From Oharaeibacter diazotrophicus (GTDB lineage: Bacteria > Pseudomonadota > Alphaproteobacteria > Rhizobiales > Pleomorphomonadaceae), in NCBI RefSeq assembly GCF_004362745.1, contig NZ_SNXY01000010.1:64501-128500 (forward strand): a stretch of DNA of 64,000 bases, given 5' to 3'. Made by a program: the position numbers and the translations under genes. Below are positions 1 through 11,001 of the stretch, piece after piece; positions within the stretch are counted from its first letter, which is position 1; each line of letters begins with the position of its first letter. The notes below the pieces were generated by a model. The model was not told where the DNA came from. It worked only from the letters and a program-made list of their open reading frames with translations, and did not search any database.

Positions 1-137
1 CCCCGGAACGACAACCGGCTGTCCACCGAACGTGAACGGACCGTCGCCCGTCCGTGGTCTTTCGCATGTCCGCGGCGGCCTCTAGATGGGAGGCGACGAT
101 TTTTCCCTTCCGCAACGCCCCTCCGAGGCCGCACATC

Positions 138-752
138 ATGGATACCCTCGCCAACGCCAAGGCCGCCCCGCTCGACGACGCCGGCCTCGACCTCCTGTTC
201 CGCGAAGGCCGCACCTTCAGCGGCTTTACCGCCGCGCCGGTCTCCGACGACACGCTGCGCACCCTCGCCACCCTCGCCGAGCTCGGGCCGACCGAGGCCA
301 ACTCGCTGCCGGGCCGCTTCGTGTTCGTGAAGTCGGCCGAGGCCAAGGCCAAGCTGGTTCCGTTGATGTCCGAGGGCAACCGCGCCAAGACCGAGAAGGC
401 GCCGGTCAACGTGATCGTCGCCTACGACCTCGACTTCTTCGAGAACCTGCCGAAGACCTTCCCGCAGGTCGACGCCCGCGCGTGGTACGCCGGCGCGCCG
501 GACGAGCGCCTCGCCTTCTCGGCGAGCCGCAGCACCGCCCTGCAGGCCGGCTACCTGATCACCGCCGCCCGCGCCCTCGGCCTCGACGTCGGCCCGATGG
601 GCGGCTACGACGCCGCCGCCATCGACGCCGCCTTCTTCGCCGGCACGCGCTGGCGCACGCTGATGGTCATGAACCTCGGCTACGGCGACCGCGCCGCGCT
701 CTACCCGCGCAATCCCCGCCTCGACTTCGACGAGTTCGCCCGGATCGTCTGA
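138..752 (+). CDS. rutE: RutE/HadB-type malonic semialdehyde reductase (nitroreductase family)
   Basis: A 204-residue FMN/NAD(P)H nitroreductase-fold enzyme. Segments typical of RutE are visible: FREGRTFSGF near residue 20, LGPTEANSLPGRFVFV near 45-60, the FPQVDARAWY stretch, LQAGYLITAARALGLDVGPMGGYD, and NLGYGD near the C-terminus. The family usually has about 196 residues, so this is full length. In the Rut pathway the enzyme reduces toxic malonic semialdehyde from uracil breakdown to 3-hydroxypropionate. No other rut gene lies beside it, so it may serve another source of this aldehyde. The ATG at 138 fits family length; the frame is open further upstream but lacks family similarity. A GC-rich hairpin follows the stop. 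Confidence 0.85.
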   Translation: MDTLANAKAAPLDDAGLDLLFREGRTFSGFTAAPVSDDTLRTLATLAELGPTEANSLPGRFVFVKSAEAKAKLVPLMSEGNRAKTEKAPVNVIVAYDLDFFENLPKTFPQVDARAWYAGAPDERLAFSASRSTALQAGYLITAARALGLDVGPMGGYDAAAIDAAFFAGTRWRTLMVMNLGYGDRAALYPRNPRLDFDEFARIV

Positions 753-795
753 ACCGACGCCCCGGGACGGCGCCGCCGTCTCGTTCCAAAGCACC

Positions 796-822
796 GTATC
801 CGCGGGCGCCGCCCGCGGATAC
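796..822. terminator. GC-rich hairpin after rutE-like gene
   Basis: Two 12-nt arms (GTATCCGCGGGC and GCCCGCGGATAC) separated by three bases form a perfect stem in the gap between the RutE-like gene and the response regulator. There is no T-run after it, so it may be a weak terminator, an attenuator or a transcript-stabilising stem. Confidence 0.45.
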
Positions 823-887
823 CATGGGTCCCGCGTCGGACGGCTCTGCCGCCGACCGTCATGGCTGCCGCGAGGCGAGGACCCGCG

Positions 888-1547
888 ATGACCCGCTTTC
901 TGATCGTCGACGACCACCCGCTGTTCCGCGAGGCGCTGCAGAGCGTCATCCACCGGGACTGGCCGGCCGCGGAGATCCGCGAGGCCGATTCGATCGAACA
1001 GGCCGAGGTTCTGCTCGGCGGCGGCCTCGCCGTCGACCTCGCGCTGCTCGACCTCTCCATGCCCGACGCCCGCGGCTTCGACGGCCTGCTCAGGATCCGC
1101 ACCGCCTTCCCGCGGCTGCCGATCGTGGTGGTCTCCGGCATGGAGGACGGCCGCATCGTCCGCGAGGCGCTGTCCTACGGCATCGCCGGTTTCATCCCGA
1201 AGTCGGTCCGCCGCGACGAACTCGGCCGCGCCATCGGCGAGGTCATGGCCGGCAACGTCTACGTGCCCGACAACCTTCCGGAACCGGCGCCGGCGGCGCC
1301 CGACGGCAAGGCCGACCTCGTCGCCAAGCTGAAGACGCTGACGCCGCAACAGGTGCGCGTCCTCAAGATGCTGCGCCAGGGCCTCCTCAACAAGCAGATC
1401 GCCTTCGAGCTCGCCGTCGGCGAGACCACGGTGAAGGCCCACGTCTCGGAGATCCTGCGCAAGCTCGGCGTCTACTCGCGCACCCAGGCTGTGATCGAGG
1501 CCTCCAAGATCGACTTCGACCACGTCCTCGCCGAAGCCGACGGCTGA
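888..1547 (+). CDS. LuxR/NarL-family response regulator
   Basis: A 219-residue two-domain regulator. The receiver domain (about 1-120) opens with FLIVDDHP and carries the phospho-acceptor Asp55 in LALLDLSMPD. The C-terminal LuxR helix-turn-helix (about 145-205) contains LTPQQVRVLKMLRQGLLNKQIA and VGETTVKAHVSEILRKLGV. The ATG at 888 is preferred over an in-frame ATG at 861 because a GAGGCGAGG ribosome site lies 8-9 nt before it and the receiver domain begins there. It converges on the hybrid histidine kinase, with 22 bp between the two stop codons, and is the obvious candidate partner of that kinase. The DNA targets are unknown. Confidence 0.9.
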   Translation: MTRFLIVDDHPLFREALQSVIHRDWPAAEIREADSIEQAEVLLGGGLAVDLALLDLSMPDARGFDGLLRIRTAFPRLPIVVVSGMEDGRIVREALSYGIAGFIPKSVRRDELGRAIGEVMAGNVYVPDNLPEPAPAAPDGKADLVAKLKTLTPQQVRVLKMLRQGLLNKQIAFELAVGETTVKAHVSEILRKLGVYSRTQAVIEASKIDFDHVLAEADG

Positions 1548-1569
1548 ACGGGCCCGCGTCCTCGCGCCG

Positions 1570-2967
1570 TCAGCCGAGGATGTGCGCCATCAGCGCGCGC
1601 AGTTCGGCCGGCTTGACCGGCTTCTGCATGATCTCGCAGCCGGCTGCGCGGACGCGGCGGGCGACGTCCTCGGAATAGTTGGCGGTCACCACCACCGCCG
1701 GCACCGGCCGGCCGGCACGGGCGCGCACCGCCTCGACCGCCTCGAGGCCGGTCTCGCCGGCGTCGAGGTGGAAGTCGGCGAGCACGATGTCCGGGGCGCC
1801 GCCGGTCGAGGCGACGTCGGCGGCGTCGGCGACCCCGCGAACGGCCGCGACCCGGCAGCGCCAGCGCGTCAGCAGCGCCTCGGTGGCGCGCATCACCGCC
1901 GGATCGTTCTCGACCACCAGCACCCGCGCGCCGGCGACGCCGAAGCTGCCGAGGGCGGCGCGCGCCACCATCTCGGCCGCGGCCGGGGCGGGGGCCGGGG
2001 CAATCGGCAGCGTCACCGAGAACACCGTGCCGCGGCCGGCGACCGAGCGCAGCCGGAGACCGTGGCCGAGCGCGTCGGCCATGCGGCGCACGATCGCGAG
2101 GCCGAGGCCGAGGCCGGTCTGGCCGTCGGCGGTGCGGGCGCTGCCGCGGCGGAACTCCTCGAACACCGCCTCCTGCTCGTCCGCGGGGATGCCGACGCCG
2201 GTGTCGACCACGTCGATCCGGACGGAGCCGGCGCCGGCCCGGCGCACGCCGACCAGCACGCCGCCGGCGGCGGTGTAGCGCACGGCGTTGGAGATCAGGT
2301 TCTGCAGGATCCGCCGCAACAGCTGCGGATCCGAGGCGACGTGGAGGCCGGAGGGCCGGATGCGGAACCTCAGGCCCTTCTGCGCCACGATCGGCGCGAA
2401 GTCCGAGCCGAGCGAGCCGAGCAGGTCGTCGAGCGCCACGGGGCGGACCTCGGTGGTGACGACGCCGGCGTCGAGCTTGGAGATGTCGAGGAGGGTCTTG
2501 AGCAGATCCTCGATGGTGCCGAGCGCGCGGTCGACCTGCCCGGTCAGCCGGCGGCCCTCCTCGCCCTCCTGCACGTCGGCGAGCGCCGACACCGACAGCC
2601 GCGCCGCGTTGAGCGGCTGCAGGAGGTCGTGGCCGGCGGCGGCGAGGAAGCGGGTCTTGTAGGCGTTGGCCTGCTCGGCCTGCTCCTTGGCGCGGCGCAG
2701 GTCCTCGTTGGACTGCTCGAGCCGGCGTAGCACCTGCGTCAACTCGTCGGTGCGGGCGCGGACCTGGAGCTCGAGGTTGATCGCGGTCTGGAACAGCGAA
2801 TAGGCGTTGCCGTGGACGTCGGTCGAGCGCTCGACCCGGTCCATCAGCGCGGCGTTGATCTTCTCGAGCCGCCGGATCCGCTCGAGCAGCACCGCCTCGC
2901 GGTCGTCCACCTCGGTGACGGGCGGCGCCGCCGGGCGGATCACGTAGGTCGTGGCCGGCTCGTCCAT
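1570..2967 (-). CDS. Hybrid sensor histidine kinase, NahK-like
   Basis: A 465-residue cytoplasmic kinase with no membrane segment. In order: a coiled coil (about 25-105), a HisKA domain with phospho-acceptor His113 in AAGHDLLQPLNAARL, a HATPase domain with N-box NLISNAVRY (223-231) and the VVDTGVGIP and TGLGLGLAIV nucleotide-binding boxes, and a C-terminal receiver with Asp398 (IVLADFHLD). The HDLLQPLNA box is characteristic of the NahK/ErcS-type hybrid kinases. The start codon overlaps the stop of the upstream FIST gene (ATGA), so the two are translationally coupled and the FIST protein is the likely sensory partner. Output may go to the convergent LuxR regulator; this is inferred. Confidence 0.9.
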   Translation of the reverse strand: MDEPATTYVIRPAAPPVTEVDDREAVLLERIRRLEKINAALMDRVERSTDVHGNAYSLFQTAINLELQVRARTDELTQVLRRLEQSNEDLRRAKEQAEQANAYKTRFLAAAGHDLLQPLNAARLSVSALADVQEGEEGRRLTGQVDRALGTIEDLLKTLLDISKLDAGVVTTEVRPVALDDLLGSLGSDFAPIVAQKGLRFRIRPSGLHVASDPQLLRRILQNLISNAVRYTAAGGVLVGVRRAGAGSVRIDVVDTGVGIPADEQEAVFEEFRRGSARTADGQTGLGLGLAIVRRMADALGHGLRLRSVAGRGTVFSVTLPIAPAPAPAAAEMVARAALGSFGVAGARVLVVENDPAVMRATEALLTRWRCRVAAVRGVADAADVASTGGAPDIVLADFHLDAGETGLEAVEAVRARAGRPVPAVVVTANYSEDVARRVRAAGCEIMQKPVKPAELRALMAHILG

Positions 2968-4157
2968 CAACGCTCCCCGGTCGCCGGCGCCGCGCGCGCC
3001 CGGCCGATGGCGATGCCGGTGAAGGTCTGGTTGAGGTGCATGGTGCGGTACTGTTCGCCGTAGGTGTTGAAGCCGAACACGTTGTGGCGACGGTAGAGGT
3101 CCGAGATCTTGTGCGTCACCTGCCGGTTCTGGGCGTCGAGCCGGCGCAGCACGCAGTCGAAGCCGAGGATCCAGTCGACGCCGCCGAGGTCCTGATCGAC
3201 GCGTTCGAGCGCGACCTCGAGGCTCTCGACGAGGTCGACCGGCTTGGCGACGGTCAGCACGACGCCGTCGTCGATGGCGCAGAAGAACGACAGCGAGCCG
3301 TCCGGGTTGGTGGTGCGCGGCGAGCGGCAGAAATACTCGCCGCCGACCCGGACCACCATCGGGTGGGCGGCGAAGCCGAACGGCGACAGGCGCCCGGGAT
3401 CGAGCCCGGCGACCATGGCGTATTCGTAGGCGGCGATCTCGGCGTTTAGCTCGTAGACGGTGCGCTGGCCCGGATCGGAATGGGTGACGACCAGCTTGTT
3501 GGCGGTCGGCTCGAAGTTGTCCGACTTGAACACCCGGAACGGCAGCTCGGTGTGGACCAGGATCAGCACCGCGGCGTCGCTGTGCACCTTGCCGTCGTGG
3601 AGGAGGGTGGTCGAACGGTAGGCGAGGTCGTCGCCGGCGGAGCCGCCGACCAGCGGGATCTCGCCGAGCGCCCAGTCGATCGAGGAGACCACCGCCTCCT
3701 CGCGCATGCAGAGGCCGTCGATCAGCGACAGCGCGAAGGTCTGGCCCGGCCGGGCATTGGGGCGGCGGCGGGCGAGTTCGGCGCGCAGCCGTGCCACCGC
3801 CTCGGAGCCGCGCTCCACCGACAGCCGGGCGACGTCGGGGATCAGCGCCGACACCACGTCGAAGCCGCGGCGCGGGAAGGCGATCACCACGAGACCGCCT
3901 TCGGTGAGCCCCTCCGCAGAGAGTTCGCCGGCGGTGGAGCAGCCGGCGACCGGAACCCCGGGATAGGCCTTCGCCAGCGCGTCGGCGAGGGCGGCGGCGT
4001 CGTAGCGGGCGGTGAAGAAGACGAGCAGGAAGGACGGCACGGCCTGCGGCAGGTCGTGCGTCAAAACGGCCATGGCCTCGTCGAGGCCGGCCTCCGACAG
4101 CGTGATGGTCCTGATGCCGCAGGCGAACTCCCGCCCGGGCTCGCGCGTCGTGTCCAC
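2967..4157 (-). CDS. FIST-domain sensory protein, NosP-like
   Basis: A 396-residue protein with FIST_N (about 30-220; segments such as VPVAGCSTAGELSAEGL and GEIPLVGGSAGDDL) and FIST_C (about 225-370; segments NVFGFNTYGEQY and LNQTFTGIAIG). FIST proteins sense small ligands; in Pseudomonas and relatives the FIST protein NosP binds haem, responds to nitric oxide and controls its cotranscribed kinase NahK. Here too the next gene is a NahK-like kinase, overlapping by ATGA. The GTG at 4157 is chosen because TGGAGGGG lies just before it; an in-frame ATG at 4214 is the alternative. The actual ligand cannot be read from the sequence. Confidence 0.85.
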   Translation of the reverse strand: MDTTREPGREFACGIRTITLSEAGLDEAMAVLTHDLPQAVPSFLLVFFTARYDAAALADALAKAYPGVPVAGCSTAGELSAEGLTEGGLVVIAFPRRGFDVVSALIPDVARLSVERGSEAVARLRAELARRRPNARPGQTFALSLIDGLCMREEAVVSSIDWALGEIPLVGGSAGDDLAYRSTTLLHDGKVHSDAAVLILVHTELPFRVFKSDNFEPTANKLVVTHSDPGQRTVYELNAEIAAYEYAMVAGLDPGRLSPFGFAAHPMVVRVGGEYFCRSPRTTNPDGSLSFFCAIDDGVVLTVAKPVDLVESLEVALERVDQDLGGVDWILGFDCVLRRLDAQNRQVTHKISDLYRRHNVFGFNTYGEQYRTMHLNQTFTGIAIGRARAAPATGER

Positions 4158-4419
4158 GACCCCTCCAGGGACCCCTCCAGGTCCGCACTCCCGATCCTTC
4201 CATATGGGATGCATTTTCGCCGGGACGCAAGATTCCCGCGGCGACGGCGTCGCCGCACCGCCGCCCCTCCTCGCCGCGGCGCCGGCGCTCGAGACGGGGT
4301 GACCTTCGCGGAGACCGAAAGTACAATTCCCCGGCCCGGTCGGCCGCGGATACCGTCGCGTGCGGAGAGGGGGCGCCGGGCTTGGCGCAAGAACGACGAG
4401 GCGGGAGGTCGACCAGCCC
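4158..4419. promoter_or_regulatory. Divergent promoter region between FIST-kinase pair and cox genes
   Basis: About 260 bp between the divergent start codons must hold promoters for both units. No convincing sigma-70 boxes could be picked by eye. A GGGAGG ribosome site precedes coxG. Confidence 0.4.
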
Positions 4420-5115
4420 ATGGACATGACGGGCGAATACCGGATTCCGGCGCCGCGCCAAACGGTGTGGGCCGCGCTGAACGATCCGGAAACCCTGAAA
4501 GCCTGCATTCCCGGCTGCGAGAGCCTGGAGACGACGGGCGACGAGATGACGGCGACCGTGGTCGCCAAGATCGGGCCGGTGAAGGCCAAGTTCTCCGGCA
4601 AGGTGCGATTCGAGAACGTCGATGCGCCGAACGGCTATTCGATCGTGGGCGAGGGCCAGGGCGGCGTCGCCGGCTTCGCCAAGGGCGGTGCCGACGTCAA
4701 GCTGACCGAGGACGGCGACGGCACGCTGCTCGCCTATACCGCCAAGGCGCAGGTCGGCGGCAAGCTGGCCCAGCTCGGCAGCCGGCTGATCGACGGCACC
4801 GCCAAGATGATGGCGGACCAGTTCTTCTCCGCCTTCACCGAGAAGGTCGGGGCGGCCGCCGCAGCGGCGGCGCCCGAAGCCGCGGCGAGCGCGCCGGCGG
4901 CGGTGGATCCCGGTCCCGTCGCCCTCGAGGGCGGCGAGGTCGCGGCCAAGGAGGACGCGTTGGAGCGCGTCGTCCACGCGGCGGAGGCCGCGGAGCGCAA
5001 GGTCGAGGAGCGCGTCGAGGCGGCGGCCGTCAAGGCCGGACCGTCCGGGCCGATGCTCTGGGGCCTCGTCGCGCTGGCGGTCGTGGTGGTGGTTTTCCTG
5101 GTCGCGACGCTCTGA
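4420..5115 (+). CDS. coxG: CoxG-type SRPBCC protein with C-terminal membrane anchor
   Basis: A 231-residue protein. Residues 1-150 are a START/SRPBCC domain of the carbon monoxide dehydrogenase subunit G family (MTGEYRIPAPRQTVWAALND, LKACIPGCESLE, DGTAKMMADQFFSAF). Residues 155-210 are an Ala/Glu-rich linker, and the last 20 residues (LWGLVALAVVVVVFLVATL) form one transmembrane helix. CoxG is thought to anchor the CO dehydrogenase or related molybdenum hydroxylase to the cytoplasmic membrane. It lies directly upstream of coxSLM, 95 bp before coxS, in the same direction. The start is set by GCGGGAGG about 9 nt before the ATG. Confidence 0.9.
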   Translation: MDMTGEYRIPAPRQTVWAALNDPETLKACIPGCESLETTGDEMTATVVAKIGPVKAKFSGKVRFENVDAPNGYSIVGEGQGGVAGFAKGGADVKLTEDGDGTLLAYTAKAQVGGKLAQLGSRLIDGTAKMMADQFFSAFTEKVGAAAAAAAPEAAASAPAAVDPGPVALEGGEVAAKEDALERVVHAAEAAERKVEERVEAAAVKAGPSGPMLWGLVALAVVVVVFLVATL

Positions 5116-5172
5116 GGCGTCGTCGGGCGGGCCGGCGGGGAGTCGCGCCGGACAAGTGAATCGCGAAGTGCG

Positions 5173-5186
5173 TTCAATCGATTGAA
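5173..5186. promoter_or_regulatory. Perfect palindrome upstream of coxS
   Basis: TTCAATCGATTGAA is a perfect 14-bp palindrome, locally AT-rich, centred about 31 bp before the coxS ATG and after the coxG stop. It could be an operator for a coxSLM-specific promoter. The cognate regulator is not known. Confidence 0.4.
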
Positions 5187-5210
5187 ATCCGGTTTGTCAG
5201 GGAGGAACCG

Positions 5211-5699
<489 letters not shown>

Positions 5700-5739
5700 C
5701 GGTCATCTGAAGCATCCTAGGATCTCGGGAGGAGACCCC

Positions 5740-8091
<2,352 letters not shown>

Positions 8092-8108
8092 CCGGGAGGA
8101 CGGACACG

Positions 8109-8903
8109 ATGTACCAGACCACCTACCACCGGCCGTCCACGCTCGCCGAGGCGGTCGCCCTCGCCGGCACCGAGGACGCCAAGCTGCTCTCGGGCGGCCA
8201 CACGCTGATCCCGACGATGAAGCAGCGCCTCGCGGCGCCGGCCCACCTCGTCGACGTCGCCCGTCTCGCCGAACTCCAGGGCATCGCCGTCTCCGGCGGC
8301 ACCCTGACCATCGGCGCGGCCACCACCCACGCCACGGTGGCGACCTCCGCCGAGGTCAAGGCGGCGATCCCGGCGCTCGCCAAGCTGGCGAGCGGCATCG
8401 GCGACCCGCACGTGCGCCATCGCGGCACCATCGGCGGCTCCGTGGCCAACGACGACCCGGCGGCGGACTACCCGTCCGCGGTGCTCGGCCTCGGCGCCAC
8501 CGTGGTCACCAACAAGCGCTCGATCGCGGCCGACGACTTCTTCCTGGGCCTGTTCACCACGGCCCTCGAGGAAGGCGAGATCGTCGTCCGCTTCGAGTTC
8601 CCGATCCCGGAGAAGGCGGCCTACGCCAAGTTCGCCAACCCGGCCTCGCGCTACGCCATGGCCGGCGCCTTCGTGGCCAAGGCCAAGGACGGCACGGTGC
8701 GCGTCGCGATCACCGGGGCCGGCTCGGACGGCGTGTTCCGCTGGACCGAGGCCGAGGACGCGCTGGCGGCGAACTTCTCGCCCGACGCCGTCGCCGGCCT
8801 CTCGGTCGACGCCGACGCCATGCTGTCGGACATCCACGGCGACGGCGCCTACCGCGCCAACCTCGTGAAGGTCATGACCAAGCGCGCGGTCGCCGCGGCC
8901 TGA
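8109..8903 (+). CDS. coxM: CoxM-type FAD-binding medium subunit
   Basis: A 264-residue flavoprotein. The two FAD-binding loops of the family are at residues 27-34 (LLSGGHTLI, the usual AGGxS loop) and 107-110 within RGTIGGSVANDDPAADYP. The C-terminal CO_deh_flav_C domain follows from about residue 170. It accepts electrons from CoxS and passes them on, presumably to the respiratory chain. The GGGAGG in the coxL-coxM gap supports the ATG at 8109. No coxD, coxE or coxF maturation gene follows; a strong terminator ends the unit. Confidence 0.92.
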   Translation: MYQTTYHRPSTLAEAVALAGTEDAKLLSGGHTLIPTMKQRLAAPAHLVDVARLAELQGIAVSGGTLTIGAATTHATVATSAEVKAAIPALAKLASGIGDPHVRHRGTIGGSVANDDPAADYPSAVLGLGATVVTNKRSIAADDFFLGLFTTALEEGEIVVRFEFPIPEKAAYAKFANPASRYAMAGAFVAKAKDGTVRVAITGAGSDGVFRWTEAEDALAANFSPDAVAGLSVDADAMLSDIHGDGAYRANLVKVMTKRAVAAA

Positions 8904-8932
8904 CCGGTCGGACGACACGGACGCACTCGGGC

Positions 8933-8971
8933 GGCGCCGGGATCCCGACGGATCCCGGCGCCGTCGCGTTT
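8933..8971 (+). terminator. Rho-independent terminator of the cox unit
   Basis: A perfect 13-bp stem (GGCGCCGGGATCC / GGATCCCGGCGCC, loop CGAC, 8933-8962) is followed within 9 nt by TTTT. It lies 30 bp after the coxM stop and is one of the clearest intrinsic terminators in the window. Confidence 0.8.
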
Positions 8972-9108
8972 TCGGCGCCGCGCGGCGGTGCTCGACGGGC
9001 CGGCGCGGGCGCGATAGGCAGGGGCGCGTCGGGCCGGAGGATCGCCCGACCGCGGGCGGGGACGCCCCGCCCGCACGTCCGCCTCGTGATCCGCCCCGGA
9101 GATCGTCC

Positions 9109-9993
9109 ATGACCCGCCGCCGGATCGGCGTCTCGCTCGTCGCCGACGCCTACGATTTCTCCGATTTTCCCGCCGCGCTGGACGAGGCCGAGGCGCTCGG
9201 GCTCGACTTCGTCGAACTGCCGCTGTTCGCGCTCCACCTCGTCGCCGCCGGCCGCGTGTTGGACGACCGCGTCGCGGCGCTCGCCGCCGTGCTCGCCGGA
9301 CGCCGGCTCGCCTTCTCGGCCCACGGCTTCCTCGACGTCAACTTCGCCGCCGCACCCGACGCCCTGCCGGCCCACGAGGCCGTGGCGGCGGCGATGGTGA
9401 CGGTCGCGGCAAGGCTCGGCGTCGACCGCGTCGTCTTCCACGCCGGCCGCCTGCCGGCGGGCACGACGGCCGTGGACGCTGCGGCCGCCGCGGCGCGCGA
9501 GGTCGACGCGCTGCGCCGGCTCGGCGCCCGCGCCGCCGACGCCGGCGTCCTGGTGGTGATCGAGAACGTGTTCCGCTGGAACGGCCGCGTCACGGCGAGC
9601 CCGGCCGAACTGGCGGCGACGCTCGCCGCGGTCGACCATCCGGCCGTCGCCGCCTGCTTCGACGTCGGCCACGGCGCGATCGCCGCGACGGAAGCAGGCC
9701 TGGATCTCGCCGCCGAGGCGGCCGCGCTCGCGCCCTTCGCCCGCCATGTCCACGTCCACGACAACTTCGGCCGTCCGGCCCCGGAGCGCTTCTTCCACCC
9801 GAGCGAGGCGCTCGCCTTCGGTGCCGGCGACCTCCATCTGCCGCTCGGCCGCGGCGCGCTGCCCTGGGACCGGCTGCTCGCCGCCGGCTTTCCCGCCGAC
9901 GCCTGGTTCGACGTCGAGCTGAACGCCCGCTACTGGCCGGAACTCGCCGACACCGTCGCGCGCCTCCGCGCGCTCCTGGCCGCGGCGCCCTGA
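9109..9993 (+). CDS. Sugar phosphate isomerase/epimerase-like TIM barrel protein
   Basis: A 294-residue protein of the AP endonuclease family 2 / xylose isomerase-like TIM barrel class. Visible barrel features are an N-terminal strand (RIGVSLVADAYDF), the metal-ligand-like Glu in VVIENVFRW, CFDVGHGAI, HVHVHDNFG, and the terminal Glu in AWFDVELN. These match the two-metal site of the superfamily. The substrate cannot be assigned; relatives act on inositols, keto sugars or hydroxypyruvate. It is transcribed alone and converges on the SDR gene, with a structured repeat filling the gap. Confidence 0.8.
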   Translation: MTRRRIGVSLVADAYDFSDFPAALDEAEALGLDFVELPLFALHLVAAGRVLDDRVAALAAVLAGRRLAFSAHGFLDVNFAAAPDALPAHEAVAAAMVTVAARLGVDRVVFHAGRLPAGTTAVDAAAAAAREVDALRRLGARAADAGVLVVIENVFRWNGRVTASPAELAATLAAVDHPAVAACFDVGHGAIAATEAGLDLAAEAAALAPFARHVHVHDNFGRPAPERFFHPSEALAFGAGDLHLPLGRGALPWDRLLAAGFPADAWFDVELNARYWPELADTVARLRALLAAAP

Positions 9994-10018
9994 CGGCCGG
10001 CGCCCGGCGCGGCAGGGG

Positions 10019-10151
10019 CCTCGTACCGAGCGCGCAAAGTTCCGACCCTTGGTCGGAACTCTTGCGTGCGAGAAGCGCCCGACCGGGCGCCGGCCGAAAG
10101 GCCGAAACCTCGCACAAGTCCCGAGGAGTCGGGAATTGTGCGAGACAGGTC
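10019..10151 (-). repeat. Four-hairpin intergenic element, copy A
   Basis: A 133-bp element that begins directly after the SDR stop codon (10152, minus strand) and ends 25 bp from the stop of the convergent TIM-barrel gene. In plus-strand order it holds the stem GTTCCGACC/GGTCGGAAC (about 10039-10059) extended by CGCAA/TTGCG, then GCGCCC/GGGCGC (10075-10090), GGCC/GGCC (10092-10103), and the long stem 10109-10144 (CTCGCACAA/TTGTGCGAG plus TCCCGA/TCGGGA). Near-identical cores recur at 24573-24702 and 49799-49938. It may act as a bidirectional terminator or 3'-UTR structure. Confidence 0.75.
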
Positions 10152-10910
10152 TCAGACGTGCTGGCCGCCGTTGACGTGGATCTCGGAGCCGGTGACGTAG
10201 GACGAGCCCTGGGTGCAGAGGTAGTAGATCGTCTCGGCGACCTCGGAGGGCTGGCCGAGGCGGCGCAGTGGGATGGTCTCGACGATCTTCTCGGTGCCCG
10301 GCGACAGGATCGAGGTGTCGATCTCGCCCGGGGCGATCGCGTTGACGCGGATGCCGTGCGGGCCGAAGTCGGCGGCCATCTCGCGGGTCAGGGACGACAG
10401 CGCCGCCTTCGACGTGGCGTAGGCCGAGCCTGCGAAGGGATGCACCCGCGCGCCGGCGATCGAGGTGACGTTGACGATCGAGCCGCCGGCTTTCTTCAGT
10501 TCGGCGAACAGGCCGCGCCCGAGCATGATCGGGGCGAAGAAGTTGACCTGGAACACCGTGCGCCACAGGTGCATCGGCGTCAGGATCGAATCGAGCCGCT
10601 GGCCGCGCTCGTCCTTCGGGCTGATGCCGGCGTTGTTGACGAGGGCGTCGAGGCGCGAGCCGTCGGACTCCAGCCGCCGCCGCATCTCGGCGATGGCCGA
10701 GCCGAGGTTCTCCGGGTCCGACAGGTCGACCTGGATGTGGTCCTCCGGGCCCATCGGCCACGGGCACTTGTCGGAGAAGGGCTGGCGCGAGCAGGTGATC
10801 ACCCGCCAGCCGGCGGCGGAGAAGCGCTTGACGGTGGCGTGGCCGATGCCGCGGCTCGCCCCGGTGAGAACCAGGGTCCGGCGGCCGGCGTGGGTCGTCT
10901 CGGTGCTCAT
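10152..10910 (-). CDS. Short-chain dehydrogenase/reductase
   Basis: A 252-residue classical SDR. It has the Rossmann cofactor motif TGASRGIG (16-23), NNAG (92-95), and the catalytic Ser150, Tyr164 and Lys168 (SAYATSK). The C-terminus ends with the usual YVTGSEIHVNGGQ. It oxidises or reduces an alcohol/ketone with NAD(P); the substrate is unknown. The segment around 38-60 (CSRQPFSDKCPWPMGPEDH) is longer than in simple FabG-like members. The structured repeat starts at its stop codon, and a repeat-rich gap lies upstream. Confidence 0.88.
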   Translation of the reverse strand: MSTETTHAGRRTLVLTGASRGIGHATVKRFSAAGWRVITCSRQPFSDKCPWPMGPEDHIQVDLSDPENLGSAIAEMRRRLESDGSRLDALVNNAGISPKDERGQRLDSILTPMHLWRTVFQVNFFAPIMLGRGLFAELKKAGGSIVNVTSIAGARVHPFAGSAYATSKAALSSLTREMAADFGPHGIRVNAIAPGEIDTSILSPGTEKIVETIPLRRLGQPSEVAETIYYLCTQGSSYVTGSEIHVNGGQHV

Positions 10911-11001
10911 GGCCCGTGGGGCTCCATGTTGGATTGGAGACGTCGTCTTAGCAGTCGCCCGGGCCGATGGGAACGGCGCCCGCGCATCGCCCCGGTGCGA
11001 T

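Noticed and set aside
86-1678. Long plus-strand frame overlapping the RutE-like and response-regulator genes
   Set aside because: It is arginine-rich, low in hydrophobic residues and resembles no family; it is a +1/+2 frame shadow.
1570-4977. Very long reverse-strand open frame spanning kinase, FIST gene and beyond
   Set aside because: Only its last 465 codons match the kinase family. The remainder is a frame opposite or alongside the FIST and coxG genes kept open by high GC.
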